Position numbers and translations under genes: made by a program
Source of the DNA: JBEIFW01 sp040382215
GTDB lineage: Bacteria > Actinomycetota > Acidimicrobiia > Acidimicrobiales > Ilumatobacteraceae
Direction of reading: 5' to 3'
Assembly: GCA_040382215.1 (NCBI GenBank)
Contig: JBEIFW010000063.1
Location: 1 to 17,284, forward strand
DNA length: 17,284 nt
Notes under the pieces: generated by a model
What the model was told of the DNA's origin: nothing
Databases searched by the model: none
The model's input: the letters and a program-made list of their open reading frames with translations, nothing else
In this document: positions 1 to 6,461 of the stretch, piece by piece
How positions within the stretch are numbered: the stretch's first letter is position 1
Layout: every line of letters begins with the position of its first letter

Positions 1-1199
1 CTGCCTCGGGTGCCGTCGCCCTCGTACCAGCCGAGCGGCGGGGCCGGGTGCGCCATGGTGGGGGTGACGAGCACGTCGAAGTCCTCCCACCACGCCGCCA
101 TGCGTCGCACGTACCCGTTCAGCTCGGCCAGCGCCGCCAGGTACGCCGTGGCCGACAGCGCCCGACCGGCATGAGCGCTGCGCCAGTTGCCCGGCTCGAC
201 GTCGTCGGCGGTGAGCGGCCGGCCCGCGATCGTTGCGATCGCATCGAGATCCGCGGCCGACGCCGCCCCGACGATCGTGCCGAGCCAGTTGCCCATCGCG
301 GAGCGCTCGTCGACGAGCGGGCGGGGATGCGCGAGCTCGACGTGGTGCCCGGCGGCCTCGAGGGCGCGCCCGACGTCGGCGACCGCAGCGGCCACCTCGG
401 CGTCGACCGGCAGCCCGGGCAGCTCGGGGCACACCCCGATGCGCTGGGGTGCCGGTGTCCGGCCCGGCTCGGTGGCGAAGGGGCGGGCCGGCGGGGCCGC
501 GGCGTACGCGTCGCCGGGCCGCCGGCCGGCGATGGCGTCGAGGATCGCTGCGGTGTCGCGCACGGACCGGGTGACCACGCCGTCGATCGCCAACCCGCCC
601 CAGCCGCCGCCGGAGTCCGGCCCCGGCGAAACCCGGCCCCGCGACGGCTTCAGCCCGACCAGGCCGCAGCACGCCGCCGGCACTCGGATCGAGCCGCCGC
701 CGTCGTTGGCGTGACCGACGGCAACGATCCCCGCGGCCACCGTCGCGGCCGACCCGCCGGAGGACCCGCCGGGCGAGCGGCCGAGGTCCCACGGGTTGTG
801 CGTCGGGCCGTACGCCACCGGCTCCGTGGTGGGCACCGAGCCGAACTCGGGGGTGTTGGTGCGGCCGATCACCGAGAACCCGGCCTCGAGGAACGACTCG
901 GTGAGGTAGGACGAGCGGGGCGCCCGGTAGCCCAGCGCCTTGAGCAGCCGGTTGCCCATGTGGTGCGGCGCCCCGGCCAGGGGTGCGCCCAGGTCCTTGA
1001 GCACCATCGGCACGCCGTGGAACGGGCCGGGGCGGGCCGGTCGAGGCGCCAGGTGGTGGATGACGGCGTTGAGCACTGGGTTGCGCTCGGCCAGGCGGGC
1101 CCGGGCCATTGCGTCGAGCTCGCCGGCCGAGACCTCCCCGGCGGCGACGAGTGCGGCCTGGTCGGTGGCGTCGAGATCGAGCACGTCGTCGGTGGACAT
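1..1199 (-). CDS. Amidase-signature hydrolase (C-terminus cut by window edge)
   Basis: This is an amidase-signature enzyme that hydrolyses a carboxamide, probably in the cytoplasm; the substrate cannot be told. Reading from the ATG at 1199, the protein has the Ser-cisSer-Lys triad: Lys68 in MVLKDLG, the cis-Ser in GGSSGGSAA (Ser146 or Ser147), and the nucleophile Ser170 in GGGSIRVPAACCG. The 78- and 24-residue-scale spacing fits the family. The last visible residues (TPTMAHPAPPLGWYEG) are the usual late 'TPT.A..AP' region, so of roughly 450 or more residues about 399 are seen and the C-terminus lies off the left edge. It is divergent from the acyl-CoA dehydrogenase, with 25 bp between start codons. 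The start is supported by a TACGTT hexamer 8 bases upstream. It could be a GatA-like protein, but no GatB or GatC neighbour is visible, so a catabolic or stand-alone amidase is likelier. Confidence 0.93.
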   Translation of the reverse strand, partial: MSTDDVLDLDATDQAALVAAGEVSAGELDAMARARLAERNPVLNAVIHHLAPRPARPGPFHGVPMVLKDLGAPLAGAPHHMGNRLLKALGYRAPRSSYLTESFLEAGFSVIGRTNTPEFGSVPTTEPVAYGPTHNPWDLGRSPGGSSGGSAATVAAGIVAVGHANDGGGSIRVPAACCGLVGLKPSRGRVSPGPDSGGGWGGLAIDGVVTRSVRDTAAILDAIAGRRPGDAYAAAPPARPFATEPGRTPAPQRIGVCPELPGLPVDAEVAAAVADVGRALEAAGHHVELAHPRPLVDERSAMGNWLGTIVGAASAADLDAIATIAGRPLTADDVEPGNWRSAHAGRALSATAYLAALAELNGYVRRMAAWWEDFDVLVTPTMAHPAPPLGWYEGDGTRG

Positions 1200-1207
1200 G
1201 GGGCCTC

Positions 1208-1217
1208 AACGTAACCT
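1208..1217. promoter_or_regulatory. Bidirectional leaderless promoter core, amidase / acyl-CoA dehydrogenase
   Basis: The plus strand has TAACCT at 1212-1217 with 7 bases before the ATG at 1225. The minus strand has TACGTT (1213 down to 1208) with 8 bases before the ATG at 1199. The two hexamers share the self-complementary TA at 1212-1213. Neither start has a Shine-Dalgarno sequence, and the whole spacer is only 25 bp. I infer two leaderless transcripts starting at or next to the start codons. No good -35 element is visible for either direction. Confidence 0.6.
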
Positions 1218-1224
1218 CGCCGAC

Positions 1225-2355
1225 ATGGACGTCTCGCTGCCCCCCGACGACGACCCCCGACGCACCGCGGTGCGCGACTGGCTCGCCGCGCACCCCGCCC
1301 CGAGCGCGCAGGACCTGCTCGACGCCGGTTACGTGGTGCCCCACTGGCCGGCCCCGTGGGGCGTCGGTGCCGATCCGGAACTGCAGGTGGTGATCGATGA
1401 CGCGCTGGCCCGGGCCGGCGTGCGCCGGCCCGACAACCCGATCGGGATCGGTTGGGCCGCACCGGTGATCTATGCCGCGGGCACGCCGGCCCAGCACGAA
1501 CGCTGGCTGGCCGACTGCCTCACCGGGCGGACGTTCTGGTGCCAGCTCTTCAGCGAGCCCGAGGCCGGCAGCGACCTCGCCGCCCTGCGCACTCGGGCCA
1601 CGCTCGACGGCGACACCTGGGTGATCGAGGGTTCGAAGATCTGGTCGAGCTACGCCGACCACAGCGACTACGGGATCCTGTTGGCCCGCACCGACCCCGA
1701 AGCGGCCAAGCACAAGGGCATCTCCTACTTCGTGCTGCCGATGGACGCCCCGGGGATCACGATCCGCCCGATCGTGGAGATGTCGGGCGGCCGGCACTTC
1801 AACGAGGTGTTCTTCGACGACGTGCGCATCCCCGCCGACCACCTGATCGGCCGGCCGGGGGAGGGCTGGCGTCTGGCCGTGCTGACGCTCGCCAACGAGC
1901 GCGTGTCGCTGTCGACCGGCGGGGTGCTGTGGTCGATGGGGCCGACGAGCGACGCAGTCCTCGACGTGGTGCGCGCCGGCGGGCCGATCGCCGATCCGCT
2001 GCTGCGCCAGCAGGCCGCACGGGTTGCGATCGGCACCGAGACGTTGCGTCTGTTGGGCCATCGCATCGTCACCGCGGCCATCAAGGGTATGGAACCCGGG
2101 CCCGAGGTGAGCGTGCGCAAGGCGCTCGCCGACGAGCACGGCCAGCACGTGTTCGACCTGGCGGCCGCCACCGCCGGGCTCGACGCCCTCACCACCGACT
2201 GGTCGCCGCCGGGTGGTTGCGTCGACAACGAGTGGGGCACCTGGCACTGGGGCGCCATGTTCAGCCGGGCGTTGACCATCGGCGGCGGCACGTCCGAGGT
2301 GCAGCGCAACATCCTCGCCGAGCGCGTCCTCGGTCTGCCCCGCGACCCAGCCTGA
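1225..2355 (+). CDS. Acyl-CoA dehydrogenase (FadE-like)
   Basis: This flavoenzyme introduces the alpha,beta double bond into an acyl-CoA, passing electrons to ETF. The 376 residues follow the family order: a helical N-domain, the FAD/substrate strand motif LFSEPEAGSDLA, the middle beta domain (IEGSKIWSSYADHSDY, FVLPMDAPGI, FNEVFFDDVRIP), then the C-terminal helical domain ending IGGGTSEVQRNILAERVLG. In medium-chain enzymes the catalytic Glu stands just before GT in that last motif; here the residue is Gly. Glu225 in ANERVS aligns with the alternative Glu position known from isovaleryl- and long-chain acyl-CoA dehydrogenases, so I infer that as the base. The ATG at 1225 is chosen because it sits 7 bases after TAACCT and gives a normal family N-terminus; the frame is open further upstream but that stretch is antisense amidase. 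Substrate unknown. Confidence 0.95.
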   Translation: MDVSLPPDDDPRRTAVRDWLAAHPAPSAQDLLDAGYVVPHWPAPWGVGADPELQVVIDDALARAGVRRPDNPIGIGWAAPVIYAAGTPAQHERWLADCLTGRTFWCQLFSEPEAGSDLAALRTRATLDGDTWVIEGSKIWSSYADHSDYGILLARTDPEAAKHKGISYFVLPMDAPGITIRPIVEMSGGRHFNEVFFDDVRIPADHLIGRPGEGWRLAVLTLANERVSLSTGGVLWSMGPTSDAVLDVVRAGGPIADPLLRQQAARVAIGTETLRLLGHRIVTAAIKGMEPGPEVSVRKALADEHGQHVFDLAAATAGLDALTTDWSPPGGCVDNEWGTWHWGAMFSRALTIGGGTSEVQRNILAERVLGLPRDPA

Positions 2356-2373
2356 GCCGCGCTCCACCGGAAT

Positions 2374-2385
2374 CGACGGCCGTCG
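2374..2385. repeat. 12-bp perfect palindrome upstream of phyH
   Basis: CGACGGCCGTCG is a perfect palindrome located in the 69-base gap between the acyl-CoA dehydrogenase and the dioxygenase. It lies about 27 bases upstream of the proposed -10 hexamer, so it could be an operator for a dimeric regulator. It could also occur by chance in GC-rich DNA. Confidence 0.3.
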
Positions 2386-2411
2386 GCGGGTCTCGGCCCC
2401 GGGTGCGCAGA

Positions 2412-2417
2412 TACGCT
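2412..2417 (+). promoter_or_regulatory. Leaderless -10 of the PhyH-family gene
   Basis: TACGCT ends 7 bases before the GTG start at 2425 and no Shine-Dalgarno sequence lies between. This is the same layout as at the acyl-CoA dehydrogenase. It suggests that the dioxygenase has its own promoter in addition to any read-through from upstream. Confidence 0.5.
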
Positions 2418-2424
2418 CGACATC

Positions 2425-3327
2425 GTGGTTGGCGACGCACTCGATCCGACGCAGTGGGCGGCCTGGAATCGGGACGGCTATCTCGCTGTTCCCGGGTTCT
2501 TCACTGCGGAGCAGGTCGACCGGTTGAACGAGCTGACCGAATCGATGTACCGGAAGCGGCCTCCGTGGCTGGTGGTGGACCACACCGTCACGGGGCGACG
2601 AGCCCGCCTGATCGAGCTGTCGAAGCGTGACCGGGCGGAACGCCAGCTCAAGCTGAACGACCTCTATCTCGAATGCCCCGAGGTGCGCTCGGTGGGGCTC
2701 GATCCTCGGGTCCGGGCGATCCTCGGAGCGCTGCTCGACGAACCGGTCGTGTTGTGCAACTCGCTCAACTTCGAGCGGGGCAGTCAGCAGGGTGAGCACA
2801 TCGACTCGCTGTTCATGACGCCGCGTACGCCGAACAAGCTCGCTGCGATCTGGGTTGCGCTCGAGGACGCCCACCCCGAAGCAGGCCAATTGTTCTACTA
2901 CCCGCGCAGCCAGGGGATCCCGCTCTATACGTTCAGCGACGGCTCGCATCACGCCACCGCCCACGAGATGCCGGCGTGGGTGTCGTACATCGGCCAGCAG
3001 ATGGCCGAGCGAGGCTTGCAACGACACACGTTCCCGGCGAAGAAGGGCGACTTGTTCATCTGGTCTGCGAACCTGGTGCACGGCGGGTCGCCGATCGGCG
3101 ACCTGACCCGAACCCGCAAGAGCCTCGTGTGCCACTACTACGCGCACTCGGACTGCGTAGCCCTCGGGTACGACTGCGTGCCCGAGGGTGGCGACGGCTT
3201 CTGGCTGCGGCGCGCACATCCGTCGATCCCGTCGGCGACCAGGACCCGCCGGTCACTGCGTGCTTCGGCCGGTCGGGCGCTGCGCATCGCCCGGTTGTAC
3301 CCGGTGGTGAACCGGCTCCGGCGCTGA
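2425..3327 (+). CDS. PhyH (phytanoyl-CoA dioxygenase)-family Fe(II)/2-oxoglutarate oxygenase
   Basis: This is a non-heme iron, 2-oxoglutarate-dependent hydroxylase of the PhyH family (about 250-310 residues; here 300). The N-terminus has the family pattern 'W..DGYLAVPGFFTAEQVDRLNEL'. The iron triad can be read as His125 and Asp127 in GEHIDSLFM and His219 in NLVHGGSP. Arg229 or Arg231 (TRTRKSLVCHYY) is placed to bind the 2-oxoglutarate carboxylate. The GTG at 2425 is chosen from the family N-terminus and the TACGCT hexamer 7 bases upstream. Codon use is unlike the neighbours: 7 of the first 22 codons end in A or T, against 1 of 22 in the acyl-CoA dehydrogenase, so recent acquisition is possible. 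The neighbour is an acyl-CoA dehydrogenase, but PhyH proteins hydroxylate many small molecules, so a phytanate role is not shown. Confidence 0.92.
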   Translation: MVGDALDPTQWAAWNRDGYLAVPGFFTAEQVDRLNELTESMYRKRPPWLVVDHTVTGRRARLIELSKRDRAERQLKLNDLYLECPEVRSVGLDPRVRAILGALLDEPVVLCNSLNFERGSQQGEHIDSLFMTPRTPNKLAAIWVALEDAHPEAGQLFYYPRSQGIPLYTFSDGSHHATAHEMPAWVSYIGQQMAERGLQRHTFPAKKGDLFIWSANLVHGGSPIGDLTRTRKSLVCHYYAHSDCVALGYDCVPEGGDGFWLRRAHPSIPSATRTRRSLRASAGRALRIARLYPVVNRLRR

Positions 3328-3336
3328 CCTGCTCGG

Positions 3337-4032
3337 CTAACCCGCCGGGTGGCGGGCGGCGAGCTCGTCGAGCAGTGCGGCCGTCGCCGAGCACCCCACC
3401 CGCGAGGCTCCGGCGTCGAGCATCGCGAGCAGGCCGTCGAGGGTCGAGATCCCGCCGGCGGCTTTCACCCGCACGGGCGCCGGCACCGAGGCCCGCAGCA
3501 ACCGAACGTCCTCCAGCGTCGCGCCGTGGGTGGCGTAGCCGGTGGAGGTCTTCACGAACTCGGCCCCGGCGGCCACCGCGAGGCCGCACGCCCGCACCTT
3601 TTCGGCGTCGGTGAGCAGCGCACACTCGAGGATCACCTTCACGATCCCCCGCCCCCGGCACGCCTCGACCACCCTGGCTAGCTCGTCGGCCACCCAGGCG
3701 TCCTCGCCCGAGCGCAGCCGGCCGACGTTGAGCACCACGTCGATCTCGGTCGCTCCGTCATCCAACGCACGCTCGGTCTCGAACCGCTTCACCGACCCCA
3801 GGCTCGACCCATGGGGGAAGCCGACCACCGTGCCCACCTCGACCGTGCTGCCGTCCAGGATCGAATGGCACAGCGACACGTCGGCCGGCTTGCAGCACAC
3901 CGACGCCACCGCGTACCGCGCCGCCACCTCGCATCCGGCGCGCACCGCGTCGACGGTCAGCTCGGGGCGCAGCAGCGCATGATCGATCGTGGCGGCCACC
4001 TCGGCCACGGAACGGAGCGGGGATCCGGCCAT
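3337..4032 (-). CDS. deoC: Deoxyribose-phosphate aldolase
   Basis: This cytoplasmic class I aldolase cleaves 2-deoxyribose-5-phosphate to glyceraldehyde-3-phosphate and acetaldehyde in deoxynucleoside salvage. Its 231 residues match the usual short bacterial DeoC. The Schiff-base lysine is Lys161 in FVKTSTGY, the proton-relay lysine is Lys190 in VKAAGG, and Asp98 in EIDVVLN is the third key residue. The N-terminus (IDHALLRPELT) corresponds to the common 'DHTLLKP'. The phosphate-binding end reads RVGCSATAALL instead of the more usual 'GTSSGV', a mild variation. The ATG at 4032 follows a TAGCGT hexamer by 6 bases, a leaderless start. It stands alone, convergent with the PhyH gene (9 bases between stops) and divergent from the LLM oxidoreductase; no other deo genes are seen. 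Confidence 0.96.
   Translation of the reverse strand: MAGSPLRSVAEVAATIDHALLRPELTVDAVRAGCEVAARYAVASVCCKPADVSLCHSILDGSTVEVGTVVGFPHGSSLGSVKRFETERALDDGATEIDVVLNVGRLRSGEDAWVADELARVVEACRGRGIVKVILECALLTDAEKVRACGLAVAAGAEFVKTSTGYATHGATLEDVRLLRASVPAPVRVKAAGGISTLDGLLAMLDAGASRVGCSATAALLDELAARHPAG
3341..3356. terminator. Short hairpin at the PhyH/deoC convergent end
   Basis: CCCGCC and GGCGGG form a 6-bp all-GC stem with a 4-base loop. It lies 14 bases after the PhyH-gene stop, within the last codons of deoC. There is no T-tract. It could help stop plus-strand transcription, but stems this short are frequent in GC-rich DNA. Confidence 0.3.
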
Positions 4033-4038
4033 GGGGTC

Positions 4039-4044
4039 ACGCTA
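4039..4044 (-). promoter_or_regulatory. Leaderless -10 of deoC
   Basis: On the minus strand TAGCGT is followed by 6 bases and then the deoC ATG. The hexamer is the centre of a 9-base block, CGTAGCGTG, which recurs in the opposite direction at 4085-4093 in front of the LLM oxidoreductase. Confidence 0.5.
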
Positions 4045-4086
4045 CGGCCGGCCCGGCCGGGTTCGCGCCCCGCCTGCCCGGGCGCG

Positions 4087-4117
4087 TAGCGTGCCGACGT
4101 TCGCCACCACGGGGGGT
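4087..4117 (+). promoter_or_regulatory. -10 hexamer and ribosome binding site of the LLM oxidoreductase
   Basis: TAGCGT (4087-4092) lies 30 bases before the ATG at 4123, so transcription should begin near 4099 and leave a short leader. A purine-rich GGGGGGT at 4111-4117 ends 5 bases before the ATG and can act as a Shine-Dalgarno sequence. This gene is therefore leadered, unlike its divergent partner deoC, although both use the same hexamer. Confidence 0.5.
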
Positions 4118-4122
4118 TCGGC

Positions 4123-5178
4123 ATGCGCCTCAGCATGAACATCAACTACGCCGGCGGCTTCCACGAGGCCGTGCAGCGCGTCGTCGACCTGGAGAAGGCC
4201 GGCATCGACGTCGTCTGGATCGCCGAGGCCTACAGCTTCGACGCCTTCAGCCAGGTCGGGTACCTCGCCGCCAAGACCGAGCGGGTCCACATCGGCACCG
4301 GCATCGTCAACGTCTACAGCCGCACGCCGGCGCTCATGGCCATGACGGCGGCGGGCTGCGACTACGTGTCCAACGGTCGCTTCATCCTTGGCCTCGGGGC
4401 CTCGGGCCCGCAGGTGGTCGAGGGCTTCCACGGCGTGCCGTACGAAAAGCCGATGCAGCGCATCAAGGAGTACATCGACATCTGCCGCCTGGTCTGGAAG
4501 CGCGAGCAGCCGCTCAACTACCAGGGCAAGACGGTGCAGGTGCCGCTCCCGGCCGGCCAGGGCACCGGCCTCGGCAAGCCGTTGAAGATCATCAACCACC
4601 CCGTGCGCTCGGACATCCCGATCTGGTGGGCCTCGCTCATGGGCCAGTCGGTCGCTGCCACCGCCGAGGTGGCCGACGGCTGGCTGCCGGTGTTCTTCCT
4701 CCCGGACAAGTTCCAGGAGGTCTGGGGCGACGATCTCAAGCGCGGCCTGTCCAAGCGCAACCCCGACCTGCCCAAGCTCGAGATCTCCGCCGGTGGCATG
4801 CTCGCCATCGGCGAGGACCTGGTGGGGGAGAAGGCCGACAAGATCCTCGACCTCGGTCGCCCGTCGACCGCGCTGTACGTCGGCGGCATGGGCGCCCGGG
4901 ACAAGAACTTCTACAACACCATCGCCAAGAAGTACGGCTACGAGGCCGAGGCCATCGAGATCCAGGACCTGTACCTCGACGGCAAGAAGAAGGAGGCCGA
5001 GGCCAAGGTGCCGCGCGAGATGCTTGCCCTCGGCAACCTCGTCGGCCCCCGTTCGCTCATCAAGGAGCGCATCGGTGCCTACAAGGAGGCCGGCGTCACG
5101 ATCCTTTCGGTCAACCCGGTCGGCCCCGACGCAGTGAAGGCCATCGAGGAGCTGCGTTCGATCGTCGACGACGTCTGA
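4123..5178 (+). CDS. LLM-class F420-dependent oxidoreductase
   Basis: This is a luciferase-like monooxygenase-fold (TIM barrel) oxidoreductase of 351 residues, of the actinobacterial group that uses coenzyme F420 and is related to F420-dependent glucose-6-phosphate dehydrogenase and methylene-H4MPT reductase. Family marks are VDLEKAGIDVVWIAEAYSFD near residue 25, the IGTGIVNVYSRTPA strand near 66, the 'NGRFILGLGASGPQVVEG' loop near 85, and ADGWLPVF near 185. The substrate is unknown. Codon use is extremely biased: none of the first 22 codons ends in A or T. With the Shine-Dalgarno-like leader this suggests strong expression. It is monocistronic, divergent from deoC and convergent with the MFS exporter. 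FMN use instead of F420 cannot be excluded from sequence alone. Confidence 0.92.
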   Translation: MRLSMNINYAGGFHEAVQRVVDLEKAGIDVVWIAEAYSFDAFSQVGYLAAKTERVHIGTGIVNVYSRTPALMAMTAAGCDYVSNGRFILGLGASGPQVVEGFHGVPYEKPMQRIKEYIDICRLVWKREQPLNYQGKTVQVPLPAGQGTGLGKPLKIINHPVRSDIPIWWASLMGQSVAATAEVADGWLPVFFLPDKFQEVWGDDLKRGLSKRNPDLPKLEISAGGMLAIGEDLVGEKADKILDLGRPSTALYVGGMGARDKNFYNTIAKKYGYEAEAIEIQDLYLDGKKKEAEAKVPREMLALGNLVGPRSLIKERIGAYKEAGVTILSVNPVGPDAVKAIEELRSIVDDV

Positions 5179-5183
5179 CCGGC

Positions 5184-5208
5184 TGGGCCGGCCGGCCCGG
5201 CCGGCCCA
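5184..5208. terminator. Hairpin terminator after the LLM gene (bidirectional)
   Basis: TGGGCCGGCC and GGCCGGCCCA form a perfect 10-bp stem with a 5-base loop, starting 6 bases after the LLM-gene stop codon. There is no T-tract, as is common for terminators in high-GC Actinobacteria. Being symmetric, it could also act on minus-strand transcription leaving the MFS gene. Its right arm can pair instead with GTGGGCC at 5220-5226. Confidence 0.6.
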
Positions 5209-5221
5209 CGGAGGTCGTTGT

Positions 5222-5252
5222 GGGCCCCGGTGGCATCAGGCCGCCGGGGCCC
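5222..5252. terminator. Hairpin spanning the 3' end of the MFS exporter gene
   Basis: GGGCCCCGG (5222-5230) and CCGGGGCCC (5244-5252) form a 9-bp perfect stem. The 13-base loop contains the stop codon of the minus-strand MFS gene. It sits next to the 5184-5208 hairpin, so this convergent junction holds two strong stems, one probably serving each direction. Confidence 0.45.
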
Positions 5253-6459
5253 GTCCGCGTAGGGCGGCGGTGAGCCGCAGGTACAACACCCCCCAGGCGA
5301 GCGCGACGACGCACAGCGCCGCCATCGCCCCGCCGGGGCCGACGAGGGCCTCGAGGCCTCCGGCGGCGAGGTAGCTGACGGTCATCGAGCCGCTCACCAG
5401 CGAGAAGTCAGCGGCCATGATCCGGCCGCGGGCGTGATCGGGGGCGACGACCTGCAGCCCGTAGGTGGACAGTGTCCACTGGACCCCGCCGCCGAGGTGG
5501 GCGATCAACGCCCCGACCGCCGCCAGCGCGAGCACGGGGGCCGCCGCCACGCCGAGATACACCGTGCCGTACAGCAGGCAGCTGAGCGCGCAGACCCGCA
5601 GGATGGCGGGCACGTCGGGTCGGGCGTACCGCTTGGCCAGCAGCGGGCCAATCACCACCCCCACCCCTCGGGCGGCGAGCAGGAGCCCGATGCCGAGGTC
5701 GCCCGCGTCGTAGCGGACCTCGGCCAGCACGGCGAGCAGGCCGACCATCCCGCTGGCCAGACCGAAGCCGGCCTTGGAACACAACAGCGCGAGCAGCGCG
5801 GGATCGCGGCGGGCGATGACGACCGCCTCCCGCGTGTCGGCGATCGGACGCATGGGGACGCGCCCGGCTGCGACCGCCGCCGCCGAGCGGGTCGGGCGGC
5901 GTATCCCCGCTACCAACGCTGCGGCGACGAGGAAGCTCACGGCGTCGGCAACGTATGCCGCATCCCGTCCGAACGCCGCGCTGAACACCGCCCCGAGCGA
6001 CGCGCCAACCGCGAGCATCGCCCCCCAGGTGGCGCCGAACATCGTCGATGCTGTCGGCAGGTCGTCGGGGTCGACCAGGTTGGGCAGCGACGCCGACGAC
6101 GCCGGCCCGAAGAACGACGCGAGCGCGGCGATCGCCGCGAGCACGACGTAGGCCACCCACACCCGCCCGGTGCCGACGCCGAGGAAGCCCAGCGCGGCGA
6201 CCGCCTGCAGCAGCGATGCCACCAGCAGGATCCGGCGTCGGTCGAATCGGTCGGCGACCGGGCCGGCGACCGCGCCGAGCAGCAGTGACGGCAAGCTCTG
6301 GGCGACGAACACCCCGCCGGCGGCCAGCGCGGAATCGCCAGTGAGATCGCCGATGTCTCCGAGGATGGCGACGGTGGCGAACCAGTCGCCGCAGTAGTTG
6401 ACGATGACGGCGAAGAACAGCAGCCGGACGTCGCGGTTGCGCCGCAGCAGCCCCAGCAC
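5236..6459 (-). CDS. MFS transporter (EntS-like exporter family)
   Basis: This is a 407-residue inner-membrane major-facilitator transporter. Hydrophobic segments alternate with short basic loops throughout. The MFS loop motif is visible as GPVADRFDRRRIL near residue 65, after the first two helices (LLFFAVIVNYCGDWFATVAIL). The pattern resembles the MFS_3 / enterobactin-exporter group, so efflux is likelier than uptake, but the substrate is unknown. The frame stays open far upstream through the M20 gene; I chose the GTG at 6459 because it follows the M20 stop directly (TGA, two bases, GTG) and because the transmembrane part begins only there. No Shine-Dalgarno sequence is visible, so translation probably couples to the peptidase gene. 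The pair would form one operon, perhaps exporting or tolerating a peptide-like compound (inference). Confidence 0.88.
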   Translation of the reverse strand: MLGLLRRNRDVRLLFFAVIVNYCGDWFATVAILGDIGDLTGDSALAAGGVFVAQSLPSLLLGAVAGPVADRFDRRRILLVASLLQAVAALGFLGVGTGRVWVAYVVLAAIAALASFFGPASSASLPNLVDPDDLPTASTMFGATWGAMLAVGASLGAVFSAAFGRDAAYVADAVSFLVAAALVAGIRRPTRSAAAVAAGRVPMRPIADTREAVVIARRDPALLALLCSKAGFGLASGMVGLLAVLAEVRYDAGDLGIGLLLAARGVGVVIGPLLAKRYARPDVPAILRVCALSCLLYGTVYLGVAAAPVLALAAVGALIAHLGGGVQWTLSTYGLQVVAPDHARGRIMAADFSLVSGSMTVSYLAAGGLEALVGPGGAMAALCVVALAWGVLYLRLTAALRGRAPAA

Positions 6460-6461
6460 GC

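Noticed and set aside
1225..3327. A phytanate alpha-oxidation operon (acyl-CoA dehydrogenase plus PhyH)
   Set aside because: PhyH-family proteins act on many substrates, the dioxygenase has its own promoter-like element and different codon use, and no 2-hydroxyacyl-CoA lyase or ligase is present.
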